A stretch of 50,891 nucleotides of DNA, from IMG/VR virus record IMGVR_UViG_3300006845_000021, positions 1 through 50,891 of that record; one strand, given 5' to 3'. Every line of letters begins with the position of its first letter. Positions within the stretch are counted from its first letter, which is position 1. Below, piece after piece: positions 16,993-25,038 of this stretch. This DNA is from a virus. A program made the translations under genes and the position numbers. The notes under the pieces were generated by a model, which was not told where the DNA came from, ran no database searches, and saw only the letters and a program-made list of their open reading frames with translations.

Positions 16993-17167
16993 TGAAACCT
17001 GCCTGCTCGAGTAGTTCCGGCTTCACCAGCTTACGCTGCCTACAAATGAAAACGGCCTGGTGAATCTGCTTCATGCCAAAGAGGCGAGGACGAAATCTCA
17101 TCCTCAGCTTGTACTTGTTCGCTGCTTGAATAATCTTCCACCTCGCTGTAGTTCTTTCGTGATCCAT
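16973..17167 (-). CDS. Small basic hypothetical protein
   Basis: The 64-residue, Arg/Lys-rich product has GGAAGGGA ahead of ATG 17167 and ends overlapping the queE start. It shares 128 bases with the 3' part of the preceding gene in another frame, which is unusual, so one of the two frames may be untranslated. No family recognised. Confidence 0.4.
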   Translation of the reverse strand: MDHERTTARWKIIQAANKYKLRMRFRPRLFGMKQIHQAVFICRQRKLVKPELLEQAGFNGTKAK

Positions 17168-17312
17168 CGAGGTCCCTTCCTACCTTTCGGATAGCTTCCT
17201 TTAAAGTAAGGCCGCTATTGTTCCACCCTGCGACCCTTACTAGGACCCAGTATACAACTATCTTAGGCAGCTTGTTAGCGATCCATTGTGCTGTACTAGT
17301 AGTGTGTTTCAT
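17040..17312 (-). CDS. Small actinophage-type hypothetical protein
   Basis: The ATG at 17312 overlaps the queD stop as TAATG, which supports the start. The first 55 residues (ANKLPKIVVYWVLVRV, then LTLKEAIRKVGRD) look like a common small actinophage protein. The Ser/Glu-rich C-terminus overlaps the next gene and may not be conserved. Function unknown. Confidence 0.5.
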   Translation of the reverse strand: MKHTTSTAQWIANKLPKIVVYWVLVRVAGWNNSGLTLKEAIRKVGRDLDGSRKNYSEVEDYSSSEQVQAEDEISSSPLWHEADSPGRFHL

Positions 17313-17833
17313 TAGTAGCCACCACGGTACATAGCCATGCTGGTAGGTGTCTCCCAAACTTTAACGAAGTCTAAGAACAGGCTGTAAGTGTCGAAAGAGT
17401 TCTTGATAGGCGTTAGTAAAGCTTCCCAACACCACTTAGCAATGTTCTCTGCAGTAGGAATATAAGGGAAGACAACAAGCTTCCAGTCGAACACATCTGC
17501 TAGAGGCGATGCCCACTCTCTAGCGATTCCACCCTCAGGACAGTAACATGTAAGTTGAAAAGCATCCAACATCTTTTCATCACCTTCATAGACAATGAAT
17601 GCATGATCAAGCTTGTCATGAATGTGAGTCGTCATTAGGTTCTTGAGGTCACCGAAGTCAGCTACCATACCTTCGTCTGAAGCTGCTCCAGTAGTAGTCT
17701 CAACTAGATCTCCAGTTAAGAACACTTCGACCTTGTAACGATGCCCGTGAGGACTCTTACATTTCGAATGGTGGTTCGGAACACGATGTCCAGCATCGAA
17801 TTCAATCGACTTGCTAATAGTGAAGCTACGCAA
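17312..17833 (-). CDS. queD: 6-carboxy-5,6,7,8-tetrahydropterin synthase
   Basis: It makes CPH4 from dihydroneopterin triphosphate, between FolE and QueE in the preQ0 route. Zinc ligands are visible in EFDAGHRV and SPHGHRYKVEV. LDHAF and PTAENIAKW are the usual catalytic and fold motifs, and VWETPTSMAMY closes the domain. The start is a TTG with an AAGG element about 10 bases upstream. At 173 residues it is a little longer than bacterial QueD. Confidence 0.93.
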   Translation of the reverse strand: MRSFTISKSIEFDAGHRVPNHHSKCKSPHGHRYKVEVFLTGDLVETTTGAASDEGMVADFGDLKNLMTTHIHDKLDHAFIVYEGDEKMLDAFQLTCYCPEGGIAREWASPLADVFDWKLVVFPYIPTAENIAKWCWEALLTPIKNSFDTYSLFLDFVKVWETPTSMAMYRGGY

Positions 17834-17945
17834 AGACCAACACCTTCCAAAGCCAAACCCAAAATGTTGCGATTAGAAACATTAAGAAGAAGCACTTAAG
17901 GAAGTTGACATAATCTTCCCAATCAGGCGCATTAGGAGTTGACAA
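17826..17945 (-). CDS. 39-residue membrane peptide between queC and queD
   Basis: A TTG start 6 bases after GGAG inside the end of queC opens a 39-codon frame. It has one strong hydrophobic helix rich in Phe, Leu and Trp, and its stop overlaps the queD start. It fills the otherwise empty 98-base gap. Translation is plausible but unproven. Confidence 0.4.
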   Translation of the reverse strand: MSTPNAPDWEDYVNFLKCFFLMFLIATFWVWLWKVLVFA

Positions 17946-18636
17946 CAGTTCTCCAGTACTCTTTGTCCTCATAGAGGGTTGGGTCATCAATCTCAGCGAT
18001 GTCAAAAGCTTCGAGACGTTCAACACAAGTAGCACAACGACCGCAGTGATGCTGTCCACCCTTGTAACAGCTCCACGTTAGCTCCCAAGGCACACCAAGG
18101 TCGTCACCTAACTCAACGATCTCAGCCTTAGACATAAGAACAAAAGGAGCAATCACACGGAAGTTTTCCTTTAGAAACCCTTCATTGGCTGTATGTGCTG
18201 CCAATTCGAAGTCGATAATGAATCCCTCTCTACAGTCTGGATACACAGGATGATCTCCCGCGTGCACTCCAACGATAACAGAATGCGAGTTCCTTGCGAC
18301 TGCTACCCCCGTGGCGATACTTAGCATAATCATGTTACGGTTTGGAACCACCGTCTGCTTCATATTCTCTTGGGCATAATGCCCTTCAGGCACTTCAGTA
18401 GTATGGTCGGTCAGTACACTAGTGGCGATAAGAGGCTGCAGGCCTGTAAGGTCAACGACTTGGTGCTCGAGACCTAAGTGCTCACACATCTCAGCAGCGA
18501 AGCTAAGTTCCTTAACGTGTCGCTGTCCGTAATCGAAAGACAACACCAGAGGGCTCTCGGTTTGATATCTACGACTCCAGAACAATGCTGTCGCACTGTC
18601 CATACCACCAGAAGCAATAACGATTGCGTCAGACAT
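17932..18636 (-). CDS. queC: 7-cyano-7-deazaguanine (preQ0) synthase
   Basis: An ATP-dependent enzyme that turns CDG into preQ0. SGGMDS at residues 9-14 is the PP-loop. The zinc site near the C-terminus is C-x8-C-x2-C-x2-C (CYKGGQHHCGRCATC). At 234 residues it has normal length and is not fused to an amidotransferase domain. No queF-like reductase was seen in the window, so preQ0 itself is the expected end product. Confidence 0.95.
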   Translation of the reverse strand: MSDAIVIASGGMDSATALFWSRRYQTESPLVLSFDYGQRHVKELSFAAEMCEHLGLEHQVVDLTGLQPLIATSVLTDHTTEVPEGHYAQENMKQTVVPNRNMIMLSIATGVAVARNSHSVIVGVHAGDHPVYPDCREGFIIDFELAAHTANEGFLKENFRVIAPFVLMSKAEIVELGDDLGVPWELTWSCYKGGQHHCGRCATCVERLEAFDIAEIDDPTLYEDKEYWRTVVNS

Positions 18637-20920
18637 TTTCCACCTTAGTAGTTCTTGTTGCCCGAAGTGGATAGTACACTTCTTGCTTTCCTTTAGGCTT
18701 TTCTACTCTGACAAGAGCTCTCTGAAGTAAGGTTGCAAACGCAGCATCAGCTGACCTCGCAGTCAAAGCGTGCTTCTGCATAACCTTACTACGAGTCACT
18801 CCAGGGTACTCTTGAATATAGGCGTAGATCCTTTCTAACTCTTTCTCTGTGGTAGTCTTTCCAGCGTTAGCAACTACGTTAAGTGCGTGCTGCTTCCAAC
18901 GCTCTACGTAGTAGAAGGCTTGTACTATATGATGTTTCTCTACTACAATTACATCTTGTGCCAGCTTCTCACTAGCTGCTAGCAACATAGCTGCCTTCAG
19001 CCCTGAGCCACACAGTCGAGCCATTACAGGTGTTAGAGCATAGTCCACACTTGACTTCAAACCAATCTCTAACATCACTTGCTCAATCTGATTGTATCGC
19101 ACCCAAGCTTCTGGTGTCAGTTCGACCTTCCACTTAGTCTTTCTAAAGTCTATAACATCGTCAGATTGCGGCCCGTGTTTGTCATTCACAGGACAGTTGT
19201 AGTATGAGTAGAGATCGAGGAAACGTTCGATTAAAACGTCTCTACCTTCGAGAGTATGTTCGGTTGCTGGACCCAATGGTTTTAGGCGACTTATATCTGA
19301 GTCAGCAGTAATAAAGCAAAACCTAGGAATAAAGCCGCTATTAATGTGCTCTTGGCCTAAGAGGCTATATATACGTTCTCTAATTCCTCCTGTGAAAAGG
19401 ATAAGACATGGTTCGCGAACGGTAATCGTTTCCTTACGAAGCACTCTCTTCTGAAACTTACCGTCGTAAAGCTTGGTCATTGTCTCAAGCATACCAGCGT
19501 AGTAGTCACGCTTTGATACTTGGTCTAACAAACCAGAGAACTCATCACGTAAGAATACGGAGCTTCGACCTGGTCGTGCTGAGAGAGACTGCATCAGTCC
19601 CTCGATCGACCCGTCTGTTGCTAGTACGCAGTCGGGGTCGATCTCCGTGAGGATGTCCATCGCTAGGTCCATTGCTGTTGTCTTCCTGGTCAGAGTTGTG
19701 TCTGCCAGAATCATGAACCACAGATTCGGCATCACCTGTCCATAGGAAGTGTGCAAGCGAATAGAACCAGCGAGCAGCGAACTTAATATCACGAACGCTC
19801 CAGCCTCGTGGTACTGAACTGCTGCGTCTCCAACGGTCTTTGCCCAACTAATGTACTCCTCTACTAGAGTTATACGTCCTTTACAGAAGTCTCTTTCTTC
19901 TTCTGTAATAATCGGAATCCTTGGCACATAAAATGCTTCTTCAGTTTCATCTTCAATGTTATGTGCAAAGGCTAACGTCTGGTTGTTAGCATGTACCTCA
20001 GCACGCAGAACCTCTTTCCAAAGAAGCTCATCGGCATTAGGTCGTTTGTCTCTGATGTACTTGTTACAAGCAGCATCCCTAGCTATCACAAAGACCTCTT
20101 CACGACTGAGACCTACATTAAACAAGTTCAGTTCAAGCTGCCAGAGATCTTCAGACCAACTATCACTAGTAGGCATGTCACTGAATAGTGCCCAAGTTCT
20201 AGGATGAACACTACTCAACATTTTATTCAGCGTTTCAGTCGGATTAATGCTAGCTAGTGCTGTTTGGTCAGGCTTTGTTGTTGAGACACTAGCTTGTAGT
20301 TCTGATATCTCAACCTCGGGATAGACGTTGAAGTCCTCTAAACTATACACTAACTCTGGTTCTGTTTCAACTACTCGAACATCGTGTACGTCAGGAGGGT
20401 ACTTCCAGTTCTTCGTATCAGGCAGGCGAAGGTACTGTGTTAGATCCCAACCACTCTTATCACATCCTGAATCAGCGTGATAGTAAGCCAGACGCTTATT
20501 GACTATCTCAACCTCTATAGCATCATAGCTACGATCAAGTAGCCAATAGGCTTGGTGTTTCCCCGTGCTCGTTTGTAACAAAGCTGAAGGCTTCAATAAC
20601 AACTCTTCAGGTGGGCAAGCATCTAAGTCTGCCCATACTACCCTACAAGTTGTAACGTTGTCCTTAGTCCTCTTAGACTTACGCAGAAGGGTAGCACAAA
20701 AGTAAAGATCACCTGACATTACTCGTTCATAGACGAACGCAGAGACATAGTTCTTATCTTCAGGCCAGTTGTAGAATGACTCTAACCAAGCTCCCGTACG
20801 CTCTACCTTGTACCCTACAGCTAGCACACCAGTCTCAGTACCAAAGATCCAATGTAGAAATCCAATACGTCGATCTGTCACTTCAAAGTGTTCCCCTTCG
20901 CTCGATAGTAGAGTGGCCAC
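18629..20920 (-). CDS. Primase-helicase fusion (RepB-like primase plus DUF3987-like helicase)
   Basis: This 763-residue protein probably primes and unwinds DNA at the fork. The N-terminal 220 residues have a primase-polymerase pattern: VVWADLDA, then TGKHQAYWLL and LRLPDTKNWK. Residues about 340-560 form an ATPase like DUF3987 helicases, with a degenerate Walker A (ADTTLTRKTTA) and Walker B FLRDEFSG. The C-terminus has a winged-helix look (ITAYIQ.YPGVTRSKVMQKH type). The GTG start lies inside one arm of a 13-bp inverted repeat. Confidence 0.75.
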   Translation of the reverse strand: MATLLSSEGEHFEVTDRRIGFLHWIFGTETGVLAVGYKVERTGAWLESFYNWPEDKNYVSAFVYERVMSGDLYFCATLLRKSKRTKDNVTTCRVVWADLDACPPEELLLKPSALLQTSTGKHQAYWLLDRSYDAIEVEIVNKRLAYYHADSGCDKSGWDLTQYLRLPDTKNWKYPPDVHDVRVVETEPELVYSLEDFNVYPEVEISELQASVSTTKPDQTALASINPTETLNKMLSSVHPRTWALFSDMPTSDSWSEDLWQLELNLFNVGLSREEVFVIARDAACNKYIRDKRPNADELLWKEVLRAEVHANNQTLAFAHNIEDETEEAFYVPRIPIITEEERDFCKGRITLVEEYISWAKTVGDAAVQYHEAGAFVILSSLLAGSIRLHTSYGQVMPNLWFMILADTTLTRKTTAMDLAMDILTEIDPDCVLATDGSIEGLMQSLSARPGRSSVFLRDEFSGLLDQVSKRDYYAGMLETMTKLYDGKFQKRVLRKETITVREPCLILFTGGIRERIYSLLGQEHINSGFIPRFCFITADSDISRLKPLGPATEHTLEGRDVLIERFLDLYSYYNCPVNDKHGPQSDDVIDFRKTKWKVELTPEAWVRYNQIEQVMLEIGLKSSVDYALTPVMARLCGSGLKAAMLLAASEKLAQDVIVVEKHHIVQAFYYVERWKQHALNVVANAGKTTTEKELERIYAYIQEYPGVTRSKVMQKHALTARSADAAFATLLQRALVRVEKPKGKQEVYYPLRATRTTKVENV
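19387..19418 (+). repeat. Two-box dispersed repeat, weak copy
   Basis: CTCCTGTGAA, then a 10-nt spacer, then CATGGTTCGCG. Longer spacing and several mismatches; antisense in the primase-helicase gene. Confidence 0.25.
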
Positions 20921-20962
20921 CGAGCCAGCGGAGGCGGTCGCCGACCCTAGTGGCCACTCTAC
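20908..20962 (-). promoter_or_regulatory. Inverted repeat occluding the primase-helicase start codon
   Basis: GTAGAGTGGCCAC at 20908-20920 and GTGGCCACTCTAC at 20950-20962 are perfect complements with a 29-nt loop. In the leftward mRNA the GTG start (20920-20918) is paired in the stem, so translation should depend on opening it. A second hairpin (CCAGCC, 3 nt, GGCTGG) lies at about 20983-20997, between this and the stop of the DUF669 gene. Confidence 0.6.
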
Positions 20963-21009
20963 ATCTTTTAGTCAGTCTAGACCCAGCCCTAGGCTGGCTG
21001 CTGGACTAA

Positions 21010-21510
21010 CTACGGCATGAGTGAATCAGAAGTCTTAGCTCCCTTGTACTCACTCTTGTTCTTGAAGCCTGCGACGTTGTCACGCTTCTCACCCTCGTAC
21101 GTACGGTGGGTGTTCTTCACGAGAAGATCACATCCAAGGGCTCGCTCTCGAATCTCGTTAATGTTCAACGCTCCATTGAGCTCCTCCTCAGTAAATTCAT
21201 CGAGGCACTTGAGCATACCCTTCAGGAAGGGAAGAGTCGTCGGGTGATGGTAGTGCCGAGTCCAAAGCTTCTTGCTTTCGTACTCACCATCTTGGATAGT
21301 GAACTCCCAGTTCGTACCCTTCGTACCCACAGGCAGCTTCTTTGCGGTGGGTCCGACTTCAACCTCTTCCCAGTCAGTGATGGCACAAAGGTACCACCCA
21401 ACAGGCTTGGCAACGAATGTGGCGCTCTGAACACCGCTAAAGTCCAGAGTCATATCGTCGCTAGAGGGGCCGTCATCGTCGTGGTCAAAGGTAGGAGTAA
21501 AATCACTCAT
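21010..21510 (-). CDS. DUF669-like single-stranded DNA-binding protein
   Basis: The 166-residue protein has an OB-like beta core (FVAKPVGWYLCAITDWEEV, then NWEFTIQDGEYESKKLWTRHY) and an acidic N-terminus. The pattern matches DUF669 proteins, which accompany Sak4-type ATPases and Cas4-like nucleases in phage recombination modules. Both partners lie directly upstream here. AAGGAAG precedes ATG. Confidence 0.7.
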   Translation of the reverse strand: MSDFTPTFDHDDDGPSSDDMTLDFSGVQSATFVAKPVGWYLCAITDWEEVEVGPTAKKLPVGTKGTNWEFTIQDGEYESKKLWTRHYHHPTTLPFLKGMLKCLDEFTEEELNGALNINEIRERALGCDLLVKNTHRTYEGEKRDNVAGFKNKSEYKGAKTSDSLMP

Positions 21511-21569
21511 CTGGTTCGTCTTCCTTTTTACAGTCTTTGGTCTAAGTAGGTAATCAGTTTGCCAACAGG

Positions 21570-22355
21570 TTAGCTAAACATGATGTCATGCAGCATCTGA
21601 ATCGTTGGCACATCTTCGCCTCCAACAACAGGTGGCAGTCTATCAGTACGGTCCTTAGCAATCACCTCCTCAGTCTTACGTGACAGTAGAAGTCGGTGCG
21701 GTGGCAAGTTAGAGTCTTCGTTGTCCTTGTTGTACATATATAGAACAACATCCATGAAGCCACTAACTTCGCTTGCGAGCTTACCTGACAACGACGGACG
21801 AGTTAGCCAGCGTCCCTTCTTGTCCTTGTCAGTCTGAGCAAGGCAAGTAAAGATCGTATTCATAGGTAAGTCACGAAACGCTCGCACCATAGTTCGAACC
21901 TGGTTGGTGTTCTTACCCCACTCACCAATGCCAGGGAGGTCCGGATCACGGTCCTCATCCTTCTCTACTGCACGCTTCATGATCGTAGCCATACCGACCT
22001 TCTGGGACTCAGTCAGGCTATCAATCACGATCGTTCGATAGTAGTCCTTACCTTCACCTTCCTTGAGTGCCTCGTACACTCGCACAAGCTGAGCCCAGTT
22101 ACTAACGCGTACAGTATCCACTTCAGGGTAGCGTTTGCGAAGTGAGAGAGTACCACCCTCAATATCAAGCAGCAGTACTGGTGACATCTCTGGGACAACA
22201 CAAGCTGAGCCAGCTAGTACTGTCTTTCCTACCCCAGGGTCACCGTAGATTAGGAGATTGAACCTAAGAGGAGTCTCTGTGACTGGCTCGACTCTTAGTC
22301 CGCCCAAGCTCAAAGGTGTAAGCTTCTCTACATGATGTATATCAGTTGTAGTCAA
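21570..22355 (-). CDS. Sak4-like RecA-fold ATPase (AAA_24)
   Basis: A single-strand annealing/recombinase ATPase. Walker A is GDPGVGKT near residue 40 and Walker B is TIVIDSLTE near residue 125. A Gln/Asp-rich sensor region (CLAQTDKDKKGRW) follows. A TTG at 22355 sits 7 bases after AAGGA and is preferred; a TTG two codons earlier is too close to the site. It is the first gene after promoter 22390-22436 and is followed by DUF669. Confidence 0.85.
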   Translation of the reverse strand: MTTTDIHHVEKLTPLSLGGLRVEPVTETPLRFNLLIYGDPGVGKTVLAGSACVVPEMSPVLLLDIEGGTLSLRKRYPEVDTVRVSNWAQLVRVYEALKEGEGKDYYRTIVIDSLTESQKVGMATIMKRAVEKDEDRDPDLPGIGEWGKNTNQVRTMVRAFRDLPMNTIFTCLAQTDKDKKGRWLTRPSLSGKLASEVSGFMDVVLYMYNKDNEDSNLPPHRLLLSRKTEEVIAKDRTDRLPPVVGGEDVPTIQMLHDIMFS

Positions 22356-22389
22356 TTTCAATCCTTATGAGTATTTTTAGGTTGATCTA

Positions 22390-22436
22390 ATTATATCTTG
22401 AGGACCCATAGGAAATCAAGTAGGCAATTTAATTGC
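22390..22436 (-). promoter_or_regulatory. Palindrome-linked sigma-70-type promoter (Sak4 operon)
   Basis: Leftward reading: palindrome GCAATTAAATTGCC, 3 nt, -35 TTGATT (22419-22414), 18 nt, -10 TATAAT (22395-22390). It drives the Sak4 gene and probably the DUF669, primase and 7-deazaguanine genes. It shares exact layout with three other promoters. The palindrome overlaps the end of the upstream nuclease gene. Confidence 0.75.
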
Positions 22437-23571
22437 TTACTTCAACTAGTTGACTACGCTTCACATAGAACGAACTATTGTTGAGATGCCATTGTTCGTC
22501 GTTACCCTCTTGACGCATGATGCAAGGAGTCCTGAATGCACATCCGTTACAGTTCCAGCGGTCTGGATTGGGGTAGATAAAAGGGTCACCGAGCATGTCG
22601 ATGGCTTCCATACAGATCGCTTCTTCAGTAGCAGCCAGTTCGTGCTCACTGTAGCTTACTTCTGTTCGTCTAAAGTAGTCCGTCTGGTTGGCTTGTAGAG
22701 CGGACAGAAACTCCACATAGTCTGAAATGTCAAGGCCGCGCTCCTCGATCGCCTTGCGATACATTTCAACTGTAGTCCTCTGATTCTTATTCTTCGACAA
22801 CGACCCGTTCTTGAGCACATCCGGTTCATGTGGTATAGCCTTTCGCCACTCACTATAGATGATCGTGCTGATATCCAAACCAAGCATCTTCTTCAACGCC
22901 CAAGCATAACTTCGTGTTTGGGTGTCCAAGTCTAAGTGCTCAGTCTGACCAAACTGTGCAGCAGTCTTGTGGTCCAAAATACCGTACGAGCCGTTAACAA
23001 ACTGCACTATAAGATCAATCCGCCCCTGATACATAACAGGTATTACTATAGTAGGCCACTCGTCTGACCCATCAGGCTTCCAGAGAAGATTACCTTTATC
23101 CGAAATAGTGAAGTACTGCAAGCTCTGTACTTGCTTCTTCAAACTCTCCGGGACAGGTATGGGTACCTCAAACTCGATCTCAGACTTGACAGGTTTGAAC
23201 TTATCGTTCTTTGGGGCCCACTTGAAGTAATGCTCAAGCATACCTAAACCTAGAACGACAAGTTCTTCCCATCTTGCCTTCTGACTTTCCCACTGCTCAG
23301 ATCTCTTGAGGCGCTTTCTCCAATCATGCATATGCGTCAGGAACGAAAGCGTCGACTCGTACTCTACTACACGACGTTGTGCAGCTGTACCTCTCCACGT
23401 CTCAGGCTTGTAGTAAGTGTCTGCCCCTGCGTGGATTCCTATACCAAAGTCTAAAGGTTCGACTCCAGGTACATACTCCCAGTCCTGTCGAATCTTAGAT
23501 GTAAAGTCCCACTTCTGACGGCACCTACGGAACTGGCTTCTATCACTTGTCCTAATTATTGCGCTAGTCAT
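22429..23571 (-). CDS. Cas4/RecB-like PD-(D/E)XK exonuclease
   Basis: The product has about 380 residues from ATG 23571. Nuclease motifs: an early Cys in FRRCRQKW, a His in GIGIHAGAD, then YQGRIDLIVQF and GILDHKTA (D and DxK). The C-terminal CNGCAFRTPC holds three Cys that, with the first, could bind 4Fe-4S as in Cas4. It should resect DNA ends for the Sak4/DUF669 pathway. No cas1, cas2 or array is present. Confidence 0.85.
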   Translation of the reverse strand: MTSAIIRTSDRSQFRRCRQKWDFTSKIRQDWEYVPGVEPLDFGIGIHAGADTYYKPETWRGTAAQRRVVEYESTLSFLTHMHDWRKRLKRSEQWESQKARWEELVVLGLGMLEHYFKWAPKNDKFKPVKSEIEFEVPIPVPESLKKQVQSLQYFTISDKGNLLWKPDGSDEWPTIVIPVMYQGRIDLIVQFVNGSYGILDHKTAAQFGQTEHLDLDTQTRSYAWALKKMLGLDISTIIYSEWRKAIPHEPDVLKNGSLSKNKNQRTTVEMYRKAIEERGLDISDYVEFLSALQANQTDYFRRTEVSYSEHELAATEEAICMEAIDMLGDPFIYPNPDRWNCNGCAFRTPCIMRQEGNDEQWHLNNSSFYVKRSQLVEVSN

Positions 23572-23740
23572 CCTCTCGCGTCCCCTCACTATAACGTAGT
23601 GTCTCAAATTGCTGGGCTACACTACACATTTCCTCTCCTGTGAGATGAATGACACGCCCCGCGTAGTGACCTTTTCGATCGTCGCTATGAATACGATAAT
23701 CGAAGTACTCATCTTGTGGTAGGTACGTCACAAAGATCAA
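23564..23740 (-). CDS. 58-residue hypothetical protein
   Basis: The frame uses a TTG 8 bases after AAGGAG, inside the end of the ribbon-helix-helix gene, and its stop overlaps the nuclease start. It fills a gap that otherwise looks empty. Tyr/Asp/His-rich N-terminus (YFDYRIHSDDRKGHYAGR), then a short helix. A GTG three codons downstream is an alternative start. No family recognised. Confidence 0.6.
   Translation of the reverse strand: MIFVTYLPQDEYFDYRIHSDDRKGHYAGRVIHLTGEEMCSVAQQFETLRYSEGTREDD
23635..23663 (+). repeat. Two-box dispersed repeat, copy 6
   Basis: CTCCTGTGAGATG, then the rest of the spacer, then CACGCCCCGCG, antisense within the small gene 23564-23740. Confidence 0.55.
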
Positions 23741-23948
23741 CTGCCCTGCTCCTTAGTCCGTCTATCGCCCTACGAACTACTTCCGCCTGTGATGTGTTAC
23801 TAGCCTTAGCTTGCTCGATAATGAATTCCGACTGCTCTTTAGTTAGTCGAACCTCACCTAACCTGAAAGGAAACCTTCTAGGTGGCCCTGGACAGCCACT
23901 TCGTCCTTCCCATTTATGTAGTCGTGTATCGATTGCTCGCTTGGTCAT
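23709..23948 (-). CDS. Ribbon-helix-helix (CopG/Arc-like) DNA-binding protein
   Basis: The 79-residue protein has a basic N-terminus followed by VRLTKEQSEFIIEQAKASN, then SQAEVVRRAIDGL: one strand and two helices as in CopG-type regulators. It is a candidate for the palindrome-binding regulator of this phage, since such proteins bind short inverted repeats as dimers of dimers. It overlaps its neighbour upstream as ATGA. Confidence 0.65.
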   Translation of the reverse strand: MTKRAIDTRLHKWEGRSGCPGPPRRFPFRLGEVRLTKEQSEFIIEQAKASNTSQAEVVRRAIDGLRSRAVDLCDVPTTR

Positions 23949-24235
23949 GAATCAAGAACCTCTAGGATCTCCGCTGTGATGTTGGACCACCCAGTCGCTC
24001 CCTCGATAATGGCTCTGATCTCCCTAAGCTTCGCTTGGGCCCTGACTTCATTCCCTTCCTGAAGCCTTGTACGAACCCTATCATACTCGGGATCACTGTC
24101 GTCCTCAATAGGAACACTATGAATATTACGACGCGAACCAAGATCAACAATATTGCTGCCACTATCACCTTCTCGCCTCCATATTAGTTTGTACAATTTG
24201 AATAACAATACTAGTAGAACTGTTAGTAGGAACAT
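23945..24235 (-). CDS. Single-pass membrane protein
   Basis: Residues 1-14 are a very hydrophobic Leu/Val segment followed by basic KLYKLIWRRE; the remaining 75 residues are soluble and helical. An AGGGG site precedes ATG. It starts a run of four small, mostly membrane-linked genes downstream of the SNF2 helicase. Function unknown. Confidence 0.6.
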   Translation of the reverse strand: MFLLTVLLVLLFKLYKLIWRREGDSGSNIVDLGSRRNIHSVPIEDDSDPEYDRVRTRLQEGNEVRAQAKLREIRAIIEGATGWSNITAEILEVLDS

Positions 24236-24255
24236 AATTACCCCTACTAATGTTC

Positions 24256-24624
24256 CTATGATGGTCTCAATCGTTCCCTCTCCCCACTCGGGTAGTGGAT
24301 GATGTCTACTACTTTTCCGGACCTAACCAACACTAGAGCGTCCTGACGCATCTGCATCACATTAAGATGAGGTCTCATATGGAAGACGTAGTCAGCTCTC
24401 TCAAATGGATCAACTCGCGTCCCGTGTTCTTTTCTCACCGGCGTTGTGGTTGTCGGTGGTTGCCGAGTGTAGTCACCCATCATTCGGTTGACGTCTTCTT
24501 CAGTGACAAGGATGACGTTACCTTCGAGAGCGTTAGCTACAGAGTCAAGTTCATCTGCTTGTGAGATTAGTCCTGCAGCCATCTCACGCATAGCTGCTGC
24601 TTGTTCTCTAAGTAGGTCTTCCAT
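24256..24624 (-). CDS. Hypothetical helical protein
   Basis: The 122-residue protein has an N-terminal amphipathic helix with heptad features (residues 1-35), a Thr/Pro linker (QPPTTTTP) and a basic C-terminus. The TAATG start overlap ties it to the upstream membrane gene. No family recognised. Confidence 0.6.
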   Translation of the reverse strand: MEDLLREQAAAMREMAAGLISQADELDSVANALEGNVILVTEEDVNRMMGDYTRQPPTTTTPVRKEHGTRVDPFERADYVFHMRPHLNVMQMRQDALVLVRSGKVVDIIHYPSGERERLRPS

Positions 24625-24860
24625 TAGGTGAGCTTCCTACGGCTATCAGGTTGCTTCTCGTGATCGTTAACTATGCAAGCACATACGAATAAGAGTACAG
24701 TACCTACTAAGACAAGTGGTGCTAGATGCGCATAGTCTGTGCTCGCTACACACATGACAAATATAGCACAACCGATCAGAGTAGTTGCGAACAAGGCCGC
24801 TCTACAAATCTGTTTAAGTATCTCTACTACCTCGCCTACGATCTCTGTCTTTGTCAACAA
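24624..24860 (-). CDS. Two-helix membrane protein
   Basis: Two transmembrane helices can be seen: AALFATTLIGCAIFVMCVA and LAPLVLVGTVLLFVCAC. I place the start at a TTG 7 bases after AAGGGG; an upstream TTG at 24878 is the alternative. It overlaps the previous gene by about 47 bases. Function unknown. Confidence 0.55.
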   Translation of the reverse strand: MLTKTEIVGEVVEILKQICRAALFATTLIGCAIFVMCVASTDYAHLAPLVLVGTVLLFVCACIVNDHEKQPDSRRKLT

Positions 24861-25038
24861 TTTCAATCCCCTTATCAATAGCGTGCAATGCTCTTAACAA
24901 TAACATTGCACCCACTAATACGAGTGCTATGACTACTATAACTTTCTGTGCCCACCTTTCAGAGGTTAAGTTTGTCATTAATCCCGAAGCAAACAGTAGT
25001 AAGCTTACAGGCCATCGCCCAGCATCTTCTTGATCCAT
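24814..25038 (-). CDS. Small membrane protein
   Basis: The 74-residue product has one strong helix (VIVVIALVLVGAMLLL) and a weaker N-terminal hydrophobic stretch, then a basic, Arg/Asp-rich tail. It overlaps the end of the helicase gene by 34 bases. Function unknown. Confidence 0.5.
   Translation of the reverse strand: MDQEDAGRWPVSLLLFASGLMTNLTSERWAQKVIVVIALVLVGAMLLLRALHAIDKGIEIVDKDRDRRRGSRDT

Noticed and set aside
17946-18059. Longer N-terminal extension of the 39-residue membrane peptide
   Set aside because: It would run antiparallel to nothing but through the zinc site codons of queC in another frame; only the last 39 codons have a ribosome site.
22429-23571. Cas4-like nuclease as evidence of a CRISPR system
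   Set aside because: No cas1, cas2 or repeat-spacer array in the window; recombination genes beside it explain its presence.
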